Part shown: positions 48,373 to 59,955 of the stretch, one piece after another | Position numbering within the stretch: position 1 is the stretch's first letter | Layout: the number at the start of each line of letters is the position of its first letter | Origin: Auanema rhodensis | Taxonomy: Eukaryota > Nematoda > Chromadorea > Rhabditida > Rhabditidae | Assembly (NCBI GenBank): GCA_964057225.1 | Contig: OZ059897.1 | Coordinates: 2,542,001 to 2,606,000 of the forward strand | DNA length: 64,000 bases | Reading direction: 5' to 3' | Notes under the pieces: generated by a model | Told to the model about the DNA's origin: nothing | Seen by the model: the letters and a program-made list of their open reading frames with translations, nothing else | The model's database searches: none | Translations under genes and position numbers: made by a program

Positions 48373-51300
48373 AGTATAGTGCTGTCGATGCGGATTTTTA
48401 AGCTGCGTTGATCTGTGTTATCAGATTTGAGTTAGCTTAAAAATGCACCGAGATATCAACTGATATATGTTCACGCTTATATCCTCGATTTTCACACTGA
48501 AGAAATGATTTTTTCGTTGAATAACATTGTCCATCGTCTTCGTCTTGAAAAAAGGAATCTAAAAACATCTACTTTTTGTGAAATTATTTAGAAATTTTTC
48601 GGGAAAATTTTTGTCAAAATGTTTTTGGAAGCAATGTTGAGTGTACATGGGAACTCAGCATACACTAATACATTATTTTTCAAACGATCATAACTAATTT
48701 TTGTATAGAGCGTTTCTCAATGTAGTATAGTGCTGTCGATGCGGATTTTTAAGTTGCGTTGATCTGTGTTATCAGATTTGAGTTAGCTTAAAAATGCACC
48801 GAGATATCAACTGATATATGTTCACGCTTATATCCTCGATTTTCACACTGAAGAAATGATTTTTTCGTTGAAAAACATTGTCCATCGTATTCGTCTTGAA
48901 AAAAGAAATCTAAAAACATCTACTTTTTGTGAAATTATTTAGAAATTTTTCGGGAAAATTTTTGTCAAAATGTTTTTGGAAGCAATGTTGAGTGTACATG
49001 GGAACTCAACATACACTAATGCATTATTTTTCAAACGATCATAACTAATTTTTGTATAGAGCGTTTCTCATTGTAGTATAGTGCATTCGATGCGGATTTT
49101 CAAGCTGCGTTGATCTGTGTTATCAGATTTGAGTTAACTTAAAAATGCACCGAGATATCAACTGATATAGGTTCACACTTGTATCCTCGATTTTCACCCT
49201 GAAGAAATGATTTTTTCGTTGAAAAACATTGTCCATCGTATTTGTCTTGAAATAAGGAATCTAAAAACATCTACTTTTTGTGAAATTATTTAGAAATTTT
49301 TCGGGAAAATTTTTGTCAAAATGTTTTTGGAAGCAATGTTGAGTGTACATGGGAACTCAGCATACACTAATACATTATTTTTCAAACGATCATAACTAAT
49401 TTTTGTATAGAGCGTTTCTCAATGTAGTATAGTGCTGTCGATGCGGATTTTTAAGTTGCGTTGATCTGTGTTATCAGATTTGAGTTAGCTTAAAAATGCA
49501 CCGAGATATCAACTGATATATGTTCACGCTTATATCCTCGATTTTCACACTGAAGAAATGATTTTTTCGTTGAAAAACATTGTCCATCGTATTCGTCTTG
49601 AAAAAAGAAATCTAAAAACATCTACTTTTTGTGAAATTATTTAGAAATTTTTCGGGAAAATTTTTGTCAAAATGTTTTTGGAAGCAATGTTGAGTGTACA
49701 TGGGAACTCAACATACACTAATGCATTATTTTTCAAACGATCATAACTAATTTTTGTATAGAGCGTTTCTCATTGTAGTATAGTGCATTCGATGCGGATT
49801 TTTAAGCTGCGTTGATCTGTGTTATCAGATTTGCGCTAGCTTAAAAATGCACCGAGTAATCAACTGATATAGGTTCACACTTATATCCTCGATTTTCACC
49901 CTGAAGAAATGATTTTTTCGTTGAAAAACATTGTCCATCGTCTTTGTCTTGAAAAAAGGAATCTAAAAACATCTACTTTTTGTGAAATTATTTAGAAATT
50001 TTTCGGGAAAATTTTTGTCAAAATGTTTTTGGAAGCAATGTTGAGTGTACATGGGAACTCAACATACACTAATGCATTATTTTTCAAACGATCATAACTA
50101 ATTTTTGTATAGAGCGTTTCTCAATGTAGTATAGTGCATTCGATGCGGATTTTTAAGCTGCGTTGATCTGTGTTATCAGATTTGAGTTAACTTAAAAATG
50201 CACCGAGATATCAACTGATATAGGTTCACACATATATCCTCGATTTTCACCCTGAAGAAATGATTTTTTCGTTGAAAAACATTGTCCATCGTCTTCGTCT
50301 TGAAAAAAGGAATCTAAAAACATCTACTTTTTGTGAAATTATTCAGAAATTTTTCGGGAAAATTTTTGTCAAAATGTTTTTGGAAGCAATGTTGAGTGTA
50401 CATGGGAACTCAACATACACTAATGCATTATTTTTCAAACGATCATAACTAATTTTTGTATAAAGCGTTTCTCAATGTAGTATAGTGCTGTCGATGCGGA
50501 TTTTTAAGCTGCGTTGATCTGTGTTATCAGATTTGAGTTAGCTTAAAAATGCACCGAGATATCAACTGATATATGTTCACGCTTATATCCTCGATTTTCA
50601 CACTGAAGAAATGATTTTTTCGTTGAATAACATTGTCCATCGTCTTCGTCTTGAAAAAAGGAATCTAAAAACATCTACTTTTTGTGAAATTATTTAGAAA
50701 TTTTTCGGGAAAATTTTTGTCAAAATGTTTTTGGAAGCAATGTTGAGTGTACATGGGAACTCAGCATACACTAATACATTATTTTTCAAACGATCATAAC
50801 TAATTTTTGTATAGAGCGTTTCTCAATGTAGTATAGTGCTGTCGATGCGGATTTTTAAGTTGCGTTGATCTGTGTTATCAGATTTGAGTTAGCTTAAAAA
50901 TGCACCGAGATATCAACTGATATATGTTCACGCTTATATCCTCGATTTTCACACTGAAGAAATGATTTTTTCGTTGAAAAACATTGTCCATCGTATTCGT
51001 CTTGAAAAAAGAAATCTAAAAACATCTACTTTTTGTGAAATTATTTAGAAATTTTTCGGGAAAATTTTTGTCAAAATGTTTTTGGAAGCAATGTTGAGTG
51101 TACATGGGAACTCAACATACACTAATGCATTATTTTTCAAACGATCATAACTAATTTTTGTATAGAGCGTTTCTCATTGTAGTATAGTGCATTCGATGCG
51201 GATTTTCAAGCTGCGTTGATCTGTGTTATCAGATTTGAGTTAACTTAAAAATGCACCGAGATATCAACTGATATAGGTTCACACTTGTATCCTCGATTTT

Positions 51301-54300
51301 CACCCTGAAGAAATGATTTTTTCGTTGAAAAACATTGTCCATCGTATTTGTCTTGAAAAAAGGAATCTAAAAACATCTATTTTTTGTGAAATTATTTAGA
51401 AATTTTTCGGGAAAATTTTTGTCAAAATGTTTTTGGAAGCAATGTTGAGTGTACATGGGAACTCAGCATACACTAATACATTATTTTTCAAACGATCATA
51501 ACTAATTTTTGTATAGAGCGTTTCTCAATGTAGTATAGTGCTGTCGATGCGGATTTTTAAGTTGCGTTGATCTGTGTTATCAGATTTGAGTTAGCTTAAA
51601 AATGCACCGAGATATCAACTGATATATGTTCACGCTTATATCCTCGATTTTCACACTGAAGAAATGATTTTTTCGTTGAAAAACATTGTCCATCGTATTC
51701 GTCTTGAAAAAAGAAATCTAAAAACATCTACTTTTTGTGAAATTATTTAGAAATTTTTCGGGAAAATTTTTGTCAAAATGTTTTTGGAAGCAATGTTGAG
51801 TGTACATGGGAACTCAACATACACTAATGCATTATTTTTCAAACGATCATAACTAATTTTTGTATAGAGCGTTTCTCATTGTAGTATAGTGCATTCGATG
51901 CGGATTTTCAAGCTACGTTGATCTGTGTTATCAGATTTGAGTTAACTTAAAAATGCACCGAGATATCAACTGATATAGGTTCACACTTGTATCCTCGATT
52001 TTCACCCTGAAGAAATGATTTTTTCGTTGAAAAACATTGTCCATCGTCTTCGTCTTGAAAAAAGGAATCTAAAAACATCTACTTTTTGTGAAATTATTCA
52101 GAAATTTTTCGGGAAAATTTTTGTCAAAATGTTTTTGGAAGCAATGTTGAGTGTACATGGGAACTCAACATACACTAATGCATTATTTTTCAAACGATCA
52201 TAACTAATTTTTGTATGGAGCGTTTTTCAATGTAGTATAGTGCATTCGATGCGGATTTTTAAGCTGCGTTGATCTGTGTTATCAGATTTGCGCTAGCTTA
52301 AAAATGCACCGAGTAATCAACTGATATAGGTTCACACTTATATCCTCGATTTTCACCCTGAAGAAATGATTTTTTCGTTGAAAAACATTGTCCATCGTCT
52401 TTGTCTTGAAAAAAGGAATCTAAAAACATCTACTTTTTGTGAAATTATTCAGAAATTTTTCGGGAAAATTTTTGTCAAAATGTTTTTGGAAGCAATGTTG
52501 AGTGTACATGGGAACTCAACATACACTAATGCATTATTTTTCAAACGATCAAAACTAATTTTTGTATAGAGCGTTTCTCAATGTAGTATAGTGCTGTCGA
52601 TGCGGATTTTTAAGCTGCGTTGATCTGTGTTATCAGATTTGAGTTAGCTTAAAAATGCACCGAGATATCAAATGATATAGGTTCACACTTATATCCTCGA
52701 TTTTCACCCTGAAGAAATGATTTTTTCGTTGAAAAACATTGTCCATCGTATTCGTCTTGAAAAAAGGAATCTAAAAACATCTACTTTTTGTGAAATTATT
52801 TAGAAATTTTTCGGGAAAATTTTTGTCAAAATGTTTTTGGAAGCAATGTTGAGTGTACATGGGAACTCAACATACACTAATGCATTATTTTTCAAACGAT
52901 CATAACTAATTTTTGTTTAGATTGTTTCTCATTGTAGTATAGTGCATTCGATGCGGATTTTTAAGCTGCGTTGATCTGTGTTATCAGATTTGAGTTAACT
53001 GAAAAATGCACCGAGATATCAACTGATATAGGTTCACACTTATATCCTCGATTTTTACCCTGAAGAAATGATTTTTTCGTTGAATAACATTGTCCATCGT
53101 CTTCGTCTTGAAAAAAGGAATCTAAAAACATCTACTTTCTGTGAAATTATTTAGAAATTTTTCGGGAAAATTTTTGTCAAAATGTTTTTGGAAGCAATGT
53201 TGAGTGTACATGGGAACTCAACATACACTAATGCATTATTTTTCAAACGATCATAACTAATTTTTGTTTAGATTGTTTCTCATTGTAGTATAGTGCATTC
53301 GATGCGGATTTTTAAGATGCGTTGATCTGTGTTATCAGATTTGAGTTAACTGAAAAATGCACCGAGATATCAACTGATATAGGTTCACACTTATATCCTC
53401 GATTTTCACCCTGAAGAAATGATTTTTTCGTTGAATAACATTGTCCATCGTCTTCGTCTTGAAAAAAGGAATCTAAAAACATCTACTTTTTGTGAAATTA
53501 TTTAGAAATTTTTCGGGAAAATTTTTGTCAAAATGTTTTTGGAAGCAATGTTGAGTGTACATGGGAACTCAACAAACACTAATGCATTATTTTTCAAACG
53601 ATCATAACTAATTTTTGTATGGAGCGTTTTTCAATGTAGTAGAGTGCATTCGATGCGGATTTTTAAGCTGCGTTGATCTGTGTTATCAGATTTGCGCTAG
53701 CTTAAAAATGCACCGAGTAATCAACTGATATAGGTTCACACTTATATCCTCGATTTTCACCCTGAAGAAATGATTTTTTCGTTGAAAAACATTGTCCATC
53801 GTCTTCGTCTTGAAAAAAGGAATCTAAAAACATCTACTTTTTGTGAAATTATTCAGAAATTTTTCGGGAAAATTTTTGTCAAAATGTTTTTGGAAGCAAT
53901 GTTGAGTGTACATGGGAACTCAACATACACTAATGCATTATTTTTCAAACGATCATAACTAATTTTTGTATAAAGCGTTTCTCAATGTAGTATAGTGCTG
54001 TCGATGCGGATTTTTAAGCTGCGTTGATCTGTGTTATCAGATTTGAGTTAGCTTAAAAATGCACCGAGATATCAACTGATATATGTTCACGCTTATATCC
54101 TCGATTTTCACACTGAAGAAATGATTTTTTCGTTGAATAACATTGTCCATCGTCTTCGTCTTGAAAAAAGGAATCTAAAAACATCTACTTTTTGTGAAAT
54201 TATTTAGAAATTTTTCGGGAAAATTTTTGTCAAAATGTTTTTGGAAGCAATGTTGAGTGTACATGGGAACTCAGCATACACTAATACATTATTTTTCAAA

Positions 54301-54339
54301 AAATCATAACTAATTTTTGTATAGAGCGTTTCTCAATGT

Positions 54340-54690
54340 AGTATAGTGCTGTCGATGCGGATTTTTAAGTTGCGTTGATCTGTGTTATCAGATTTGAGTT
54401 AGCTTAAAAATGCACCGAGTAATCAACTGATATAGGTTCACACTTATATCCTCGATTTTCACCCTGAAGAAATGATTTTTTCGTTGAAAAACATTGTCCA
54501 TCGTCTTCCTCTTGAAAAAAGGAATCTAAAAACATCTACTTTTTGTGAAATTATTCAGAAATTTTTCGGGAAAATTTTTGTCAAAATGTTTTTGGAAGCA
54601 ATGTTGAGTGTACATGGGAACTCAACATACACTAATGCATTATTTTTCAAACGATCATAACTAATTTTTGTATGAAGCGTTTCTCAATGT
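54340..54690 (+). repeat. Chimeric monomer m156, second copy of the S/P chimera
   Basis: It has the same S-type left end and P-type remainder as m138, 18 monomers (6318 bp) downstream. Private changes are G170C (CTTCCTC) and an altered right end (GTATGAAG). Sharing the exact breakpoint shows that the chimera arose before the large HOR was duplicated. Confidence 0.86.
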
Positions 54691-55041
54691 AGTATAGTGC
54701 TGTCGATGCGGATTTTTAAGCTGCGTTGATCTGTGTTATCAGATTTGAGTTAGCTTAAAAATGCACCGAGATATCAACTGATATATGTTCACGCTTATAT
54801 CCTCGATTTTCACACTGAAGAAATGATTTTTTCGTTGAATAACATTGTCCATCGTCTTCGTCTTGAAAAAAGGAATCTAAAAACATCTACTTTTTGTGAA
54901 ATTATTTAGAAATTTTTCGGGAAAATTTTTGTCAAAATGTTTTTGGAAGCAATGTTGAGTGTACATGGGAACTCAGCATACACTAATACATTATTTTTCA
55001 AACGATCATAACTAATTTTTGTATAGAGCGTTTCTCAATGT

Positions 55042-55392
55042 AGTATAGTGCTGTCGATGCGGATTTTTAAGTTGCGTTGATCTGTGTTATCAGATTTGAG
55101 TTAGCTTAAAAATGCACCGAGATATCAACTGATATATGTTCACGCTTATATCCTCGATTTTCACACTGAAGAAATGATTTTTTCGTTGAAAAACATTGTC
55201 CATCGTATTCGTCTTGAAAAAAGAAATCTAAAAACATCTACTTTTTGTGAAATTATTTAGAAATTTTTCGGGAAAATTTTTGTCAAAATGTTTTTGGAAG
55301 CAATGTTGAGTGTACATGGGAACTCAGCATACACTAATACATTATTTTTCAAACGATCATAACTAATTTTTGTATAGAGCGTTTCTCAATGT
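55042..55392 (+). repeat. Chimeric monomer m158 (S left, R right)
   Basis: The left part is S: C31T, unmodified 150, TATTCG and A at 183. The right part has A286G, G298A and a CTCAATG end, as in R. It sits between R (m157) and S (m159), as expected of a one-monomer-offset unequal exchange. The breakpoint lies between 183 and 286. Confidence 0.82.
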
Positions 55393-55743
55393 AGTATAGT
55401 GCTGTCGATGCGGATTTTTAAGTTGCGTTGATCTGTGTTATCAGATTTGAGTTAGCTTAAAAATGCACCGAGATATCAACTGATATATGTTCACGCTTAT
55501 ATCCTCGATTTTCACACTGAAGAAATGATTTTTTCGTTGAAAAACATTGTCCATCGTATTCGTCTTGAAAAAAGAAATCTAAAAACATCTACTTTTTGTG
55601 AAATTATTTAGAAATTTTTCGGGAAAATTTTTGTCAAAATGTTTTTGGAAGCAATGTTGAGTGTACATGGGAACTCAACATACACTAATGCATTATTTTT
55701 CAAACGATCATAACTAATTTTTGTATAGAGCGTTTCTCATTGT

Positions 55744-57849
55744 AGTATAGTGCATTCGATGCGGATTTTCAAGCTGCGTTGATCTGTGTTATCAGATTTG
55801 AGTTAACTTAAAAATGCACCGAGATATCAACTGATATAGGTTCACACTTGTATCCTCGATTTTCACCCTGAAGAAATGATTTTTTCGTTGAAAAACATTG
55901 TCCATCGTATTCGTCTTGAAAAAAGGAATCTAAAAACATCTACTTTTTGTGAAATTATTTAGAAATTTTTCGGGAAAATTTTTGTCAAAATGTTTTTGGA
56001 AGCAATGTTGAGTGTACATGGGAACTCAACATACACTAATGCATTATTTTTCAAACGATCATAACTAATTTTTGTATGGAGCGTTTCTCAATATAGTATA
56101 GTGCATTCGATGCGGATTTTTAAGCTGCGTTGATCTGTGTTATCAGATTTGCGCTAGCTTAAAAATGCACCGAGTAATCAACTGATATAGGTTCACACTT
56201 ATATCCTCGATTTTCACCCTGAAGAATTAATTTTTTCGTTGAATAACATTGTCCATCGTCTTTGCCTTGAAAAAAGAAATCTAAAAACTCCTACTTTTTG
56301 TGAAATTATTTAGAAATTTTTCGGGAAAATTTTTGTCACAATGTTTTTGGAAGCAATGTTGAGTGTACATGGGAACTCAACACACACTAATGCATTATTT
56401 TTCAAACGATCATAACTAATTTTTGTATAGAGCGTTTCTCAATGTAGTATAGTGCATTCGATGCGGATTTTCAAGCTGCGTTGATCTGTGTTATCAGATT
56501 TGAGTTAGCTTAAAAATGCACCGAGATATCAACTGATATATGTTCACACTTATATCCTCGATTTTCACCCTGAAGAAATGATTTTTTCGTTGAATAACAT
56601 TGTCCATCGTCTTCGTCTTGAAAAAAGTAATCTAAAAACATCTACTTTTTGTGAAATTATTTAGAAATTTTTCGGGAAAATTTTTGTCAAAATGTTTTTG
56701 GAAGCAATGTTGAGTGTACATGGGAACTCAACATACACTAATGCATTATTTTTCAAACGATCATAACTAATTTTTGTATAGAGCGTTTCTCAATGTAGTA
56801 TAGTGCATTCGATGCGGATTTTTAAGCTGCGTTGATCTGTGTTATCAGATTTGAGTTAACTTAAAAATGCACCGAGATATCAACTGATATATGTTCACAC
56901 TTATATCCTCGATTTTCACCCTGAAGAAATGATTTTTTCGTTGAAAAACATTGTCCATCGTATTCGTCTTGAAAAAAGAAATCTAAAAACATCTACTTTT
57001 TGTGAAATTATTTAGAAATTTTTCGGGAAAATTTTTGTCAAAATGTTTTTGGAAGCAATGTTGAGTGTACATGGGAACTCAACATACACTAATGCATTAT
57101 TTTTCAAACGATCATAACTAATTTTTGTATAGAGCGTTTCTCATTGTAGTATAGTGCATTCGATGCGGATTTTCAAGCTGCGTTGATCTGTGTTATCAGA
57201 TTTGAGTTAACTTAAAAATGCACCGAGATATCAACTGATATAGGTTCACACTTGTATCCTCGATTTTCACCCTGAAGAAATGATTTTTTCGTTGAAAAAC
57301 ATCGTCCATCGTATTCGTCTTGAAAAAAGGAATCTAAAAACATCTACTTTTTGTGAAATTATTTAGAAATTTTTCGGGAAAATTTTTGTCAAAATGTTTT
57401 TGGAAGCAATGTTGAGTGTACATGGGAACTCAACATACACTAATGCATTATTTTTCAAACGATCATAACTAATTTTTGTATAGAGCGTTTCTCAATGTAG
57501 TATAGTGCATTCGATGCGGATTTTTAAGCTGCGTTGATCTGTGTTATCAGATTTGAGTTAACTTAAAAATGCACCGAGATATCAACTGATATATGTTCAC
57601 ACTTATATCCTCGATTTTCACCCTGAAGAAATGATTTTTTCGTTGAAAAACATTGTCCATCGTATTCGTCTTGAAAAAAGAAATCTAAAAACATCTACTT
57701 TTTGTGAAATTATTTAGAAATTTTTCGGGAAAATTTTTGTCAAAATGTTTTTGGAAGCAATGTTGAGTGTACATGGGAACTCAACATACACTAATGCATT
57801 ATTTTTCAAACGATCATAACTAATTTTTGTATAGAGCGTTTCTCATTGT
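55744..57849 (+). repeat. 6-monomer HOR, copy 1 (B G E A B A), 2106 bp
   Basis: m160-m165. Markers shared with copy 2 are the A335G plus G350A right end (CTCAATATAG) of the first B, a type-G second unit, an E unit with T27C and a G183T-type change (AAGTAATC), and a second B with T156C (CATCGTCC). m161 has T289C (ACACAC). Confidence 0.92.
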
Positions 57850-59955
57850 AGTATAGTGCATTCGATGCGGATTTTCAAGCTGCGTTGATCTGTGTTATCA
57901 GATTTGAGTTAACTTAAAAATGCACCGAGATATCAACTGATATAGGTTCACACTTGTATCCTCGATTTTCACCCTGAAGAAATGATTTTTTCGTTGAAAA
58001 ACATTGTCCATCGTATTCGTCTTGAAAAAAGGAATCTAAAAACATCTACTTTTTGTGAAATTATTTAGAAATTTTTCGGGAAAATTTTTGTCAAAATGTT
58101 TTTGGAAGCAATGTTGAGTGTACATGGGAACTCAACATACACTAATGCATTATTTTTCAAACGATCATAACTAATTTTTGTATGGAGCGTTTCTCAATAT
58201 AGTATAGTGCATTCGATGCGGATTTTTAAGCTGCGTTGATCTGTGTTATCAGATTTGCGCTAGCTTAAAAATGCACCGAGTAATCAACTGATATAGGTTC
58301 ACACTTATATCCTCGATTTTCACCCTGAAGAATTAATTTTTTCGTTGAATAACATTGTCCATCGTCTTTGCCTTGAAAAAAGAAATCTAAAAACTCCTAC
58401 TTTTTGTGAAATTATTTAGAAATTTTTCGGGAAAATTTTTGTCACAATGTTTTTGGAAGCAATGTTGAGTGTACATGGGAACTCAACATACACTAAAGCA
58501 TTATTTTTCAAACGATCATAACTAATTTTTGTATAGAGCGTTTCTCAATGTAGTATAGTGCATTCGATGCGGATTTTCAAGCTGCGTTGATCTGTGTTAT
58601 CAGATTTGAGTTAGCTTAAAAATGCACCGAGATATCAACTGATATATGTTCACACTTATATCCTCGATTTTCACCCTGAAGAAATGATTTTTTCGTTGAA
58701 TAACATTGTCCATCGTCTTCGTCTTGAAAAAAGTAATCTAAAAACATCTACTTTTTGTGAAATTATTTAGAAATTTTTCGGGAAAATTTTTGTCAAAATG
58801 TTTTTGGAAGCAATGTTGAGTGTACATGGGAACTCAACATACACTAATGCATTATTTTTCAAACGATCATAACTAATTTTTGTATAGAGCGTTTCTCAAT
58901 GTAGTATAGTGCATTCGATGCGGATTTTTAAGCTGCGTTGATCTGTGTTATCAGATTTGAGTTAACTTAAAAATGCACCGAGATATCAACTGATATATGT
59001 TCACACTTATATCCTCGATTTTCACCCTGAAGAAATGATTTTTTCGTTGAAAAACATTGTCCATCGTATTCGTCTTGAAAAAAGAAATCTAAAAACATCT
59101 ACTTTTTGTGAAATTATTTAGAAATTTTTCGGGAAAATTTTTGTCAAAATGTTTTTGGAAGCAATGTTGAGTGTACATGGGAACTCAACATACACTAATG
59201 CATTATTTTTCAAACGATCATAACTAATTTTTGTATAGAGCGTTTCTCATTGTAGTATAGTGCATTCGATGCGGATTTTCAAGCTGCGTTGATCTGTGTT
59301 ATCAGATTTGAGTTAACTTAAAAATGCACCGAGATATCAACTGATATAGGTTCACACTTGTATCCTCGATTTTCACCCTGAAGAAATGATTTTTTCGTTG
59401 AAAAACATCGTCCATCGTATTCGTCTTGAAAAAAGGAATCTAAAAACATCTACTTTTTGTGAAATTATTTAGAAATTTTTCGGGAAAATTTTTGTCAAAA
59501 TGTTTTTGGAAGCAATGTTGAGTGTACATGGGAACTCAACATACACTAATGCATTATTTTTCAAACGATCATAACTAATTTTTGTATAGAGCGTTTCTCA
59601 ATGTAGTATAGTGCATTCGATGCGGATTTTTAAGCTGCGTTGATCTGTGTTATCAGATTTGAGTTAACTTAAAAATGCACCGAGATATCAACTGATATAT
59701 GTTCACACTTATATCCTCGATTTTCACCCTGAAGAAATGATTTTTTCGTTGAAAAACATTGTCCATCGTATTCGTCTTGAAAAAAGAAATCTAAAAACAT
59801 CTACTTTTTGTGAAATTATTTAGAAATTTTTCGGGAAAATTTTTGTCAAAATGTTTTTGGAAGCAATGTTGAGTGTACATGGGAACTCAACATACACTAA
59901 TGCATTATTTTTCAAACGATCATAACTAATTTTTGTATAGAGCGTTTCTCATTGT
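57850..59955 (+). repeat. 6-monomer HOR, copy 2 (B G E A B A), 2106 bp
   Basis: m166-m171, matching copy 1 unit by unit. The only private difference I noted is T297A in the G unit (m167), against T289C in m161. The copies are nearly identical, so the duplication is recent. Confidence 0.92.

Larger units (their letters stand above)
42757..49776 (+). repeat. Large HOR, full 20-monomer copy, 7020 bp (m123-m142)
   Basis: The order is M L R S T' S L' M N X X' O P/O P R S/P R S T S. The next copy begins at 49777 with the same M L R S T S run. L units at 43108 and 50128, and L' units with C34T-region change (AAGCTACG) at 44863 and 51883, are each 7020 bp apart. T' (m127) has an N-type left end in place of the B-type one. 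P/O and S/P are crossover chimeras listed separately. Confidence 0.9.
49777..55743 (+). repeat. Large HOR, shortened copy, 17 monomers, 5967 bp (m143-m159)
   Basis: The order is M L R S T S L' M N X O P R S/P R S/R S. Relative to the preceding copy it lacks the X' and P/O units, so it resembles the partial copy at 38896 in the N-X-O-P stretch. It retains the S/P chimera (m156). Private changes include T319A in m150 (lengthening its chance ORF to 67 codons), C88-region change in m151 and CGATC to AAATC in m155. Confidence 0.88.
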
